A DNA stretch of 32,330 nucleotides from Planctomycetota bacterium (GTDB taxonomy: Bacteria > Planctomycetota > UBA1135 > UBA2386), in contig JAGQRB010000178.1 in assembly GCA_020425925.1 (NCBI GenBank), forward strand, positions 1 through 32,330. The letters run 5' to 3'. Below, piece by piece: positions 17,363 through 25,278 of this stretch (position 1 is its first letter; each line of letters starts with the position of its first letter). A model generated the notes under the pieces. That model was not told the DNA's origin. It saw only the letters and a program-made list of their open reading frames with translations, and made no database searches. The translations under genes and the position numbers were made by a program.

Positions 17363-18499
17363 ATGAAGCTCTTGAGCCGGCTCGTCGCTCTCGTTCTCGC
17401 TTCCCTCGGCCTGGCGCAGCAGCAGACGCGCACGGTCGAGGTCGTCGATCTCGAGGGCACGCCGTACGAGCGCGGCCTCACGCACGGCCAGGCGCTAAAG
17501 CAGCAGATCGCGGCGCTGCTGCCGTTCTTCGAGCGCGACCTCGCGGACCGCAGCGAGCTGTCGGCGGCGGAGTTCGTGACCTGGTTCCTCGAGTCGACGC
17601 GCTACGGCGACGCGATCCGGCGCCACACCCCCGACCTGCTCGACGAGGTCCGCGGCATCGCCGCCGGCGCCGGGCAGCCGTTCGAGACGATGTTGGTCTA
17701 CCAGCTCGTCGACGAGTACTGGGTGCAGTCGATGATGCGCCGGGCCGAGAAGTGCACCTCGCTCGGCATCGCCCGGCGCGATGCGCAACCGACGCTGGTG
17801 GCGCAGAACCTCGACATCCCGGCGTGGATGCACCGCTACCCGACGGTGCTTCGCATCCATCACAGCGATTCGGAGCTGCAGAGTCTCGTGGTCACGGTGC
17901 CGGGGTTGATCGGCGCGATGGGGGTGAACAGCGGCCGGGTCGCGCTCGCGGTCAACACCATCCTGCCGCTCGAGCCGTGTCGCGATGGGCTGCCGGTCGC
18001 GTTCGTGGTGCGCGGCGCGCTGGCGCGTCCCGATGTCACGGCGGCGCGCGAGTTCGTCCACAGCGTCCGGCACGCCAGCGGCCAGGCCTACACGATCGGC
18101 GGCCCCGACGACGTCACCTGCCACGAGTGTTCGGCCAACGCGGTCGTCCGCTTCGTTCCGGCCGGCGGGCCCGAACGGGTCTGGCACACCAACCACCCCG
18201 TCGCCAGTGACGACTACGCCGGCTGGCTGGCGCGCGCGATGGCCGCGGACGGCCGGAAGATCACCGACTACGGTGCCCGCTGCAGCCGCTTCGCGGCGAT
18301 CGAACGCGGCCTCGCCGGCGACGGGCCCTGCGGCGTCGAGGAGATCGTTGCGTTGCTCTCGGACCCCGGGCACGAGGTGTGCAACGCGTCGACCTACGCC
18401 TGTGTCGTGATGTCGCTCGGTGATCTGCCGGCTCTGCGGATCACGCCGGGCGCGCCGAACGTCGCGGAGTTCACGACGGTCGGGTTCGCCGCGCGCTGA
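17363..18499 (+). CDS. Secreted C45-family (acyl-CoA:6-APA acyltransferase-like) Ntn hydrolase
   Basis: A 378-aa protein with an N-terminal signal peptide (hydrophobic residues 6-17, ending LAQQ). The early YERGLTHGQAL segment and the following RRHTPDLLDEVRGIAAGAG are typical of the AAT/C45 family (PF03417). The predicted nucleophile is Cys131 in EKCTSLGIA, which becomes the new N-terminus after self-cleavage in known members; LVAQNLD then follows as expected. TNH in WHTNHP matches the conserved late segment. Family members hydrolyse or transfer acyl groups on amides such as penicillins, N-acyl amino acids and dipeptides. Export means it acts outside the cytoplasm. It ends 12 nt from the convergent DsbD-like gene. 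Natural substrate cannot be told. Confidence 0.87.
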   Translation: MKLLSRLVALVLASLGLAQQQTRTVEVVDLEGTPYERGLTHGQALKQQIAALLPFFERDLADRSELSAAEFVTWFLESTRYGDAIRRHTPDLLDEVRGIAAGAGQPFETMLVYQLVDEYWVQSMMRRAEKCTSLGIARRDAQPTLVAQNLDIPAWMHRYPTVLRIHHSDSELQSLVVTVPGLIGAMGVNSGRVALAVNTILPLEPCRDGLPVAFVVRGALARPDVTAAREFVHSVRHASGQAYTIGGPDDVTCHECSANAVVRFVPAGGPERVWHTNHPVASDDYAGWLARAMAADGRKITDYGARCSRFAAIERGLAGDGPCGVEEIVALLSDPGHEVCNASTYACVVMSLGDLPALRITPGAPNVAEFTTVGFAAR

Positions 18500-18511
18500 A
18501 GCCAAGGTGTC

Positions 18512-19459
18512 TCAGCGACCGGCGTCCCGCACGGTGTCGTTCAGGAACTCCGTCCACTGCCCGGTCCAGGACGCCGGTCCGCCCCGCAGTTCGTGTTTCG
18601 CGATCGTCTTGCCGTCCCGGGGATCGACCACGACGAAGCAGGGCGTCGCCATGGTGCCCGCGAGCCCATCGCGCAGCCGGCGGTTGTCGGCGAACCGCTC
18701 GGCGGAGAGCGCGTTCTGCGCATCGACGTGAAGGCGGCTCTCGACGAAGTGGGTTCGCATCAGCGCCGCGACCTCCGGATCGCCGAACACGAAGCTCTCC
18801 ATGCCGCGGCAGGTCGCACATTGGAAGCCTGAGAAGTTGTAGAGCAGCAGCCTGCCCTCGACCCTCGCGATCTCGATCGCCCGCGTCGGATCGTCGCTGA
18901 CGATCGTGTGGCCGCTCGGCGGATCGGAGACCGCTGGCCGGAACGCCATCGGCTCCACTCTCAGTGTTGCCGCGAACGCTGCGACCTTCGGCGCATCGCA
19001 CGATTGCTCGTTGCAGAGTTGATAGCGCAACGAGCCACGGACCGTGACTTCGCCGGCAACGTGCGTCGCCGGAACCGTCAGCTCCTGGACGACCTCGAAC
19101 TCGTCGGGCAACGGGAACATCACGATGCCGGAGTCCTCGCATGGTTCGCCTTCGGGAACTCGGGCCTCACCGAGTGGCGCCAGTCCGCCGAAATCGACCG
19201 CATCGCGATCGAGTGCGACCGGCACGTTGTTCTGCTCGAGCGAACCATAGGCGTGGTGGCCGCCGCTCGTCGTCGCCTGCAGCACGAGTCGAACGGCTTC
19301 TCCGGCGCGCGCGACCTCGGGCTCGAAGCGCGCGCGCACGACGAAGTGGTCGGGGTCGGGGTTCGCGTCGGGCTTGGCGGCGCAGCCTTGCACCAGAATC
19401 GACGTGGCCGCGAGCAGAGTCCGTGCGGGCGCAGTGAGCCAGCGGGGCCGGGTCTTCAT
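18512..19459 (-). CDS. Lipoprotein with DsbD-N-like domain fused to thioredoxin fold
   Basis: A 315-aa protein with a lipoprotein-like signal peptide ending LVQGC (Cys26). Residues 37-170 resemble the immunoglobulin-like N-terminal domain of DsbD (PF11412), including a RYQLCNEQSCDAPKV segment with Cys149 and Cys154. Residues 195-315 form a thioredoxin fold with CATC (214-217) after YNFSGFQ and the cis-Pro segment ATPCFVVVD. In full DsbD these two domains flank an eight-helix membrane domain that brings electrons across the membrane; here that domain is absent. The protein may shuttle or isomerise disulfides in the periplasm using electrons from another source. It is downstream of the TPR-kinase gene in the same direction, 138 nt apart, and may be cotranscribed. 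Confidence 0.84.
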   Translation of the reverse strand: MKTRPRWLTAPARTLLAATSILVQGCAAKPDANPDPDHFVVRARFEPEVARAGEAVRLVLQATTSGGHHAYGSLEQNNVPVALDRDAVDFGGLAPLGEARVPEGEPCEDSGIVMFPLPDEFEVVQELTVPATHVAGEVTVRGSLRYQLCNEQSCDAPKVAAFAATLRVEPMAFRPAVSDPPSGHTIVSDDPTRAIEIARVEGRLLLYNFSGFQCATCRGMESFVFGDPEVAALMRTHFVESRLHVDAQNALSAERFADNRRLRDGLAGTMATPCFVVVDPRDGKTIAKHELRGGPASWTGQWTEFLNDTVRDAGR

Positions 19460-19597
19460 CGCAGGGGATACGACGGCAGGCGGGTGAGGTTTCGCGTTCC
19501 CTGCGTTTCGGCCGATGCCGCACGCTGGTTCGCCGCTCGCTGCCGCGGTGCACGGATCTCGGGAGGGTAGGCCACGAAGACGAACCGCGCTCCGGCG

Positions 19598-22501
19598 CTA
19601 CTTGGTCGGTCGTTCCTGCAGCCGCTGCTGCCAGGCCGTCGCCTCGGCGTCGTGGCCGCCGGCGGGATCAGCGGTGTGCCAGTCACGATAGAAGTCGACC
19701 ACCCGCTGCAGCGCAGCCGTGATCGAGTCGGCCTTGCCGCCGGCGGTCGGAACCTGGACCAGCCGCTCGCCCGCGTCGACCAGCAGCGGCTCTGCCTCGG
19801 CGAAGCGATGCTGCTTCGCGATCGCGGTCGCGAGCGCGCAGGTCAGCATCGGCACGTAGAGCTCGGCGTTGTCGGCCTGCTTCTGGAGCTCGATCGACTC
19901 GCGCAGCACGGTCTCGGCGTCGGCGAACTCGCCGAGCTCGATGCGGCAGAAGCCGAGACCGCCGAGCGCCTGGCCCAGCAGGAACCGCTGGTCGGCCGGA
20001 GCTCCGCGCTGCTGGGCGACCACCTCGGAGAAGCGTTCGGCCGATGCGTCGAATCGGCGCAGATCGCGCAGCGTGGCCGCCAGGTTGAAGTTCTGGATCG
20101 CGAGGTTCGGATGATCCGCACCGTAGAGCGACGCGCCGATTCGACAGTTCTCCTGCATCATCGCGACGCTCTCCTCGCGCCTGCCGAGCGCCAGCAGCAG
20201 GCGCGCCAGGTTGCCGCTCGCCGTCAGCGTGTGCTCGTGCCGTTCGCCGACGATCTCGAGGCAGATGTCGCGCGTCTCCTGCAGCAGCGGCAGTGCCTCG
20301 TCGAAGCGCTTCAGGTCCTGCAGCAGCAGCGCCAGGTTGTTCAGCGAGATCATCGTGCTCGAATGCCGCGCGCCCATGGCGCGACGCTTGCGATCTACGA
20401 CCTCGCGCATCAGGGTCTCGGCTTCCTCGAAGCGCTTCAGATCGATCATCAGGTTGCCGAGATCGTTGAGCGCGGCGAGCGTGTCGGGGTGGTCGTCTCC
20501 GAGTGCCTTCCGGGTGCCTTCGTAGGCCGCTCGGAAGTGGGGCTCCGCGGCCGCGAACTTGCGCTGTCGCCACAGCATCTCGCCGATCAGCTTGCGGGCC
20601 GTGTAGGTGCGCACGTCGTCGCCGCCGTAGCGGTCGAGGTAGGCCTCGTGCACCTGCCTGGCAGCGGTCTCGGCGGCGGCGTAGTCGCCGCGCATCTTGT
20701 CCAGCTGGCTGACCGCGTTGAGCGCCGCGATCGTGGAAGGGTCGCGTTCGCCGAGGAGCTTGCGCTTCTGCTCGAGTGCACCGCGCAGGTAGGGCTCGGC
20801 CTCGTCGATCTTGCCCTGTCTCATCAGCGCGCGGCCGATGTTGTTGAACGACGTCAGCGTCAACGGATCGTCGGGGCCGAGCCGTTCGGCGCGCAGCTGC
20901 CACACGGTGCGATGCAGCTGTTCGGCCTCGCCGAAGCGGTCGAGCTCGTGCAGCATCACCGCGCGGGAGCTCAGCGCCGCGAGCGTGTCGGGGTGCTCGT
21001 CGCCGAGCTGTTCGCGCAGGATCGCGATCGCTCGCGCTTGCGGTTCCTCGGCGCGGCCCGTCAGCCCGAGCTGGTTCAAGGTCTCCGCGGTACTCGTGAG
21101 CAGGCGTGCCCGGACCAGCGATCGTTCCCCGAACTGACGGTCGATCGCGGCCAGCGTGCGGTCGAAGACGTTGTGCTCGAGCGCCTGCATCGCGAGATTG
21201 GTGAAGTTGATGCCGGCGATACTGCGCTCGACGGCGTCGCGCTGGCCGGGTTCGGCGGCATCGAGCAGCGAGGTGCGCATGCGAGCCCCCATCAAGTTGA
21301 CGTCGAGGTCGCCGAGCTGCTCCGACTGGAACGCCGCGACCTGCCGCAGCTCGTCGAGCGCCTGGCTCAGCGCCCGGTTGGCGGCTCCGGTCTCGTACCA
21401 GCCGATCCCGGTGCCGATCGAGCCCACGATCAGCAGGAACGAGATCGCGGCGGCGACGGCAACCGTCTTGCGCCGGCGGCGCATGAACTTGTGCAACCGG
21501 TACAACGCGCTCGGGGGCACGGTGACGACTGCCTCGTCGGCGAGGTAGCGGCCGATGTCATTGGCGAACTCGCTCGCCGTCGCGTAGCGGCGGCGACGGT
21601 CCTTCTCCAGCGATTTCATGACGATCCAGTCGAGGTCGCCGCGCAGCCGCGTGGCCAACCGCGTCGCCGATCCACGCGATACGGCCTGCGAAGCGACCCG
21701 CGTCGACGGCTTCTCCGGATCGACCTCCCGGATCCGCCGCAGGAGTTCCAGGTAGCCGTGCTGCACGATCTCGCGCATGTCGAACGGCTTGGTGCCGGTC
21801 AACAGTTCGTACAGCAGCGCACCCAGCGAGTAGACGTCGGCCCGTGTGTCGATGTCCTCGTCGGTCATGCCGGCCTGTTCGGGCGACATGTACTCCGGCG
21901 TGCCGATCAGCTGGTCGTGCTGCGTCAGCATCGTCTGCTGCGCGATCTCGGTGCCGGTCGCCTTGGCGATGCCGAAGTCGATCACCTTCGGCACGGCGGT
22001 GCCGTCGCGTTCCGACACCAGGACGTTCGAAGGCTTGATGTCGCGATGGATCAGGCCCTTGTGGTGGGCGTGCTGGATCGCGTCGCAGACCTGCGAGAAC
22101 AGCAGCAGGCGATCGCGCAGCTCCAGCTGCCGCCGATCGCAGTAGTCGGTGATCGGTTCGCCCTCGACCAGCTCCATGACGAAGAACGGCCGGCCGGCAG
22201 CGGTGGCGCCGCCGTCGAGGACCTTGGCGATGTTGGGGTGATCCATCAGCGCCAGCGCCTGCCGTTCGGTCTCGAACCGCCGCACGACCTCGCGCGTGTC
22301 CATGCCGAACTTGATCACCTTCAGCGCGACCCGGCGGGCGACCGGCTCGTGCTGCTCGGCGAGCCAGACCGAGCCCATGCCGCCCTCGCCGATCGGTCCG
22401 AGCAGCGTGTAGCGATCGATACGGTCGCCGGCCTGTTCACCCGGCAAGGGCGTGGCGCTGCCATCGTCGGCAGCTCGAGTGCGATCGCGGTCGTCGGTCA
22501 T
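19598..22501 (-). CDS. Transmembrane Ser/Thr protein kinase with TPR ectodomain
   Basis: A 967-aa Hanks-type kinase. Kinase domain about 30-325: GEGGMGSVW loop, Lys61, HRDIKPSN with Asp154, DFG (175-177), GTPEYMSPEQ. A basic run (MRRRRK) leads into one transmembrane helix (about 346-368). The remaining 590 residues are helical; from about 480 on they form some ten tetratricopeptide repeats of 42 residues, with the recurring pattern LGDDHPDTLAALNDLGNL and RFEEAETLMREV. This architecture is common in planctomycetes and acidobacteria; the TPR part would sense or bind partner proteins across the membrane. The ATG at 22501 is chosen because the stretch upstream is low-complexity. No sigma factor is adjacent. 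A TACCAT hexamer at 22542-22537 on the minus strand is a possible -10. Confidence 0.94.
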   Translation of the reverse strand: MTDDRDRTRAADDGSATPLPGEQAGDRIDRYTLLGPIGEGGMGSVWLAEQHEPVARRVALKVIKFGMDTREVVRRFETERQALALMDHPNIAKVLDGGATAAGRPFFVMELVEGEPITDYCDRRQLELRDRLLLFSQVCDAIQHAHHKGLIHRDIKPSNVLVSERDGTAVPKVIDFGIAKATGTEIAQQTMLTQHDQLIGTPEYMSPEQAGMTDEDIDTRADVYSLGALLYELLTGTKPFDMREIVQHGYLELLRRIREVDPEKPSTRVASQAVSRGSATRLATRLRGDLDWIVMKSLEKDRRRRYATASEFANDIGRYLADEAVVTVPPSALYRLHKFMRRRRKTVAVAAAISFLLIVGSIGTGIGWYETGAANRALSQALDELRQVAAFQSEQLGDLDVNLMGARMRTSLLDAAEPGQRDAVERSIAGINFTNLAMQALEHNVFDRTLAAIDRQFGERSLVRARLLTSTAETLNQLGLTGRAEEPQARAIAILREQLGDEHPDTLAALSSRAVMLHELDRFGEAEQLHRTVWQLRAERLGPDDPLTLTSFNNIGRALMRQGKIDEAEPYLRGALEQKRKLLGERDPSTIAALNAVSQLDKMRGDYAAAETAARQVHEAYLDRYGGDDVRTYTARKLIGEMLWRQRKFAAAEPHFRAAYEGTRKALGDDHPDTLAALNDLGNLMIDLKRFEEAETLMREVVDRKRRAMGARHSSTMISLNNLALLLQDLKRFDEALPLLQETRDICLEIVGERHEHTLTASGNLARLLLALGRREESVAMMQENCRIGASLYGADHPNLAIQNFNLAATLRDLRRFDASAERFSEVVAQQRGAPADQRFLLGQALGGLGFCRIELGEFADAETVLRESIELQKQADNAELYVPMLTCALATAIAKQHRFAEAEPLLVDAGERLVQVPTAGGKADSITAALQRVVDFYRDWHTADPAGGHDAEATAWQQRLQERPTK

Positions 22502-22694
22502 GGCAGCTCGTCGTGCGGCGGTCTCGGAGCGGAGCGATGGTAGCGGCGGGGCGGCCCGCCCCGCGGGCACTTGCGAGCGGAAGCGCGAACGGAGCTGCCG
22601 CGAGCCGATGTGGAGCGGACGGCCGGCCACGCTGCCGGCGCCGGCGGCGGCCGCGAGACCGGTGAGAGACTCAGCGCCGGCCCGCGCGCGGTCG

Positions 22695-22931
22695 ATGATC
22701 GAAATCGGACCCACCATGCCGCGCCTCCTCGCCACGATCGCCCTCCTCTGCCTCGGCGGCGGCAGCCTGTGGCTGGCCGACGCCTGCGACCGGGCGTGGC
22801 AGCAGGCCGCCGCGAACTCGGCCAGCCCGGGTGCGGTCGTGCTCCTCGGCGCCTCGTGGCTGGCCTGGGGGTTCGCGTTCGCGTGCTGGATCGCGGCGGC
22901 TTTCCGGTTGCTCGTTCGCACCGGACGGTGA
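22695..22931 (+). CDS. Small two-helix membrane protein
   Basis: A 78-aa ORF (71 aa if the second in-frame ATG at 22716 is used). Two hydrophobic segments are clear: LLATIALLCLGGGSLWLA and VVLLGASWLAWGFAFACWIAAAFRLLV, joined by a short polar loop (DACDRAWQQAAANSASPG). The C-terminus is basic (RTGR), suggesting it lies in the cytoplasm. No family is recognised. It occupies an otherwise empty divergent gap between the TPR kinase and the beta-helix gene. The hydrophobic pattern and ordinary GC-rich third positions support it being real. Confidence 0.55.
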   Translation: MIEIGPTMPRLLATIALLCLGGGSLWLADACDRAWQQAAANSASPGAVVLLGASWLAWGFAFACWIAAAFRLLVRTGR

Positions 22932-23002
22932 GGCGAGGAACGAGGGGCTCGGGGTGGCCGGCGCCGGTTGCCTTCTCCGGCTTCTTGCCTTGAGATCTGT
23001 CG

Positions 23003-24166
23003 ATGCGAGCCGCCGTCGCACTCTTGGCCATCGCCGCGCTGCAACTGCCGGCTCAGAGCATCCACCTGGTCGGCCCCGGCGCGCTTCCGCAGATCCGCGA
23101 CGCGCTCGCGATCGCGAGCAGCGGCGACGTGATCCTGGTGCAGCCGGGGACCTACGCGCACGTCGAGATCACGACCGGGGTCACGATCCGCGGTCTGCCG
23201 GGCGGCCGGGTCGACATCGAGTTCGACCCGGCGTTCGTGCCGCCGGCCTGCGCCCAGAACATCTTCTGCGCGGCGCAGCAGGGCCCGTCCGACATCGACA
23301 TCCAGCCGCACGAGACGGTCACGCTCGTCGACCTCAACTTCGTCGGCAACACTGCTTTGGTCGGCGGGATCACGGTCAGCCATCGCCTGCAGGCCGATCG
23401 CGGGACCGTCGTGCTGGACGGTTGCTCGGTGCGATGCGCCGGTACGTCCGGCCTGCGGGTCGCGGACTGCACGCTGGTCTGCCGCGACACCGAGGTGCTG
23501 GCGATGCCGGGCACCTTCCTGCCGTTCGCGCTGACCGCCGCCGACTCGCACGTGCTCGCGACCAACTCGACGTTCACCGCTGCGCTGTCGTCGACCAACT
23601 TCGGTGGCGTCGGCATCCAACTGATCCGCTCGACGCTGCAGGCCAGCCGCGTGACCGCGACCGGCGGGCCGTTCGCCGCGGCGCTCGCAGCGGATACCGC
23701 CAGCGCGATCTGGGTGTCCGACAGCAGCTTCGTCAGCGGCGCGCCGTCGGTCTGTCCGCTCGCCGTCGGCGGCGCTGCGGGTCGCTACGACCGCTGCACG
23801 TTCAACACGATACCGGCGGGTTGCACGCTGCTGCCGACGGGCTTCGTTGCCGGTGTCGACCAGCTGCTGCCGATCGTGAGGTCGTCGGTGTGGATCGCCG
23901 TACTCACGGCCGAGCCGAACGCGCCGATCGGAGTCTTCGCGAGCTTCGGACTGGCCGAGCGGCCCGAGCCGCTGGTCGAACAGCCGCTGTTCGCGCCGCT
24001 GCCGATCCCGTTCGCTCTGCTGCTCGCCGATGCCTTCGGCAGCGCGACGCTGGCCTGGAACGTGCCCGCTGCGGTGCCGGGTCATCCGAGCGTCTGGTTG
24101 CACGCCGTTACCGGGACCGGGCTGCCGCTGCAGACCACGCCGCCGATCGGCGGCGCCGTACGCTGA
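23003..24166 (+). CDS. Secreted right-handed beta-helix protein with clade-type C-terminal domain
   Basis: A 387-aa exported protein with a short signal peptide (AVALLAIAALQLPAQS). The segment from LPQIRDALAIASSGDVILVQPGTY (split around residues 29-52) is the classical opening of pectin-lyase-like parallel beta-helix proteins. Later short hydrophobic rungs (VVLDGCSV, LRVADCTLV, IQLIRSTLQ, IWVSDSSF) follow at roughly regular spacing. The final part (about 285-387) has the LPIPFALLLADAFGSATLAW and ending PPIGGAVR pattern found at the ends of other exported proteins here. No lyase active site is recognisable, so carbohydrate binding or a structural role is as likely as catalysis. Downstream is the DUF6265-like gene in the same direction, 109 nt later. 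Confidence 0.84.
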   Translation: MRAAVALLAIAALQLPAQSIHLVGPGALPQIRDALAIASSGDVILVQPGTYAHVEITTGVTIRGLPGGRVDIEFDPAFVPPACAQNIFCAAQQGPSDIDIQPHETVTLVDLNFVGNTALVGGITVSHRLQADRGTVVLDGCSVRCAGTSGLRVADCTLVCRDTEVLAMPGTFLPFALTAADSHVLATNSTFTAALSSTNFGGVGIQLIRSTLQASRVTATGGPFAAALAADTASAIWVSDSSFVSGAPSVCPLAVGGAAGRYDRCTFNTIPAGCTLLPTGFVAGVDQLLPIVRSSVWIAVLTAEPNAPIGVFASFGLAERPEPLVEQPLFAPLPIPFALLLADAFGSATLAWNVPAAVPGHPSVWLHAVTGTGLPLQTTPPIGGAVR

Positions 24167-24275
24167 CGGTCGCGCTCGCCTTCCGTGGCGGTTGCTCGAC
24201 AGGTAAGCTCCGCCGTCGGGCGAGTTCCGCAGGTGCGCTGCGCGAACGGCCCGCGACTCGACAGGGGACTCATTG

Positions 24276-25256
24276 ATGCGACCACGCACTCGATCGGCCG
24301 CGGCAGCGGCACTTCTCGTCGCTCTCGGTGTTGCGCGGACCGCGCCGGCCCAGAGCGAGCCGGGCCAGAGCGAGCCGGGCCAGAGCGCGCAAGCGGAGCC
24401 GCCCGCCGGCATCCGTGCGCTGGACGGCGAGTGGGTCTGGGTCGAAGACCGCACCGAAGGGCGCCGCCTCGAGCAGCTGGGTCCGCCGATGAGCCTGAAG
24501 TTCTCGCTCGGGGTCGCGGCGGGCGCGATCGTCCTGAACGGCCATGGCTCCGGGCACCGCGACGTGCGCGTCGCGCTCGATGGTTCGGTGACGGAGATCG
24601 CGGACGCGGACAAGGTCTCGCGCTATCGCGGCGCATGGCACGACGACATGTTCGACTACAGCGTCGGGTTCGTGCGCGAGGCGGGCGCGTCGGGCATCGG
24701 CCGGATCCGACGGACGTTCCGCATCACGGATGATGGACTGATCGTGGGCGTCACGATCGATCCTCCCGAGGGGCGGGAAGCCGTCGGGCTCTATCGCCAC
24801 GTCGAGGACATCGCGATGCCCGCACCGGCCAAGGCCACGATCGCCGACCTGACCTGGTTGGCCGGCGCCTGGGTCGGCACGAGGAGCTCGGGATCGTCGA
24901 TCGAGGAGCGCTGGTCGCCGCCGGCCGGTGGCGCGATGCTCGCCGTGTCGCGAACGGTCAACACCAAGGGACGCATGGTCGCGTTCGAGTACCTGCAGAT
25001 CGTCGAGCGCGAGGAGGGGCTGGTCTACATCGCGCAGCCCGGCGGCGGCAAGCCGACGGAGTTCGTGCTGACGGAGCTGGGCAGCGAACCGGGCGCCGAA
25101 CCGGGGACGAAGCGCGCGGTGTTCGACAACCCGCGCCATTCCTACCCGAAGCGCATCGTCTACGAGCTCTCGCCGGCGGGTGTCCTGCGCGCCACCGTCG
25201 GTTTCGCCAAGGGCGGCACGCCGCGGCGCTTCGAGTGGCGGCGCGAGAACGGCTAG
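24276..25256 (+). CDS. Secreted DUF6265-like protein
   Basis: A 326-aa protein with a signal peptide (AAAAALLVALGVARTAPAQS). The mature N-terminus carries a short QSEPG tandem repeat. Residues about 45-180 form a beta-rich domain without a recognised family. Residues about 190-325 fit the DUF6265 pattern: LTWLAGAWVG, IEERWSPPAGGAMLAVSRTV, AFEYLQIVEREEGLVYIAQPG (split), and FDNPRHSYPKRIVYE. That domain looks like a calycin/lipocalin-type barrel of unknown ligand. The ATG at 24276 is preferred to the TTG immediately before it. AGGGG lies 11-15 nt before the ATG as a possible ribosome site. The gene ends 22 nt from the convergent kelch gene. Confidence 0.85.
   Translation: MRPRTRSAAAAALLVALGVARTAPAQSEPGQSEPGQSAQAEPPAGIRALDGEWVWVEDRTEGRRLEQLGPPMSLKFSLGVAAGAIVLNGHGSGHRDVRVALDGSVTEIADADKVSRYRGAWHDDMFDYSVGFVREAGASGIGRIRRTFRITDDGLIVGVTIDPPEGREAVGLYRHVEDIAMPAPAKATIADLTWLAGAWVGTRSSGSSIEERWSPPAGGAMLAVSRTVNTKGRMVAFEYLQIVEREEGLVYIAQPGGGKPTEFVLTELGSEPGAEPGTKRAVFDNPRHSYPKRIVYELSPAGVLRATVGFAKGGTPRRFEWRRENG
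24351..24387 (+). repeat. 15-bp coding tandem repeat
   Basis: The unit CAGAGCGAGCCGGGC occurs twice in perfect tandem (24351-24365 and 24366-24380) with a partial third copy. It encodes QSEPG right after the signal peptide of the DUF6265-like protein. It is in frame, so slippage would change only the linker length. Confidence 0.85.
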
Positions 25257-25278
25257 CGCCGCCGCCGCAGACCCCCGA

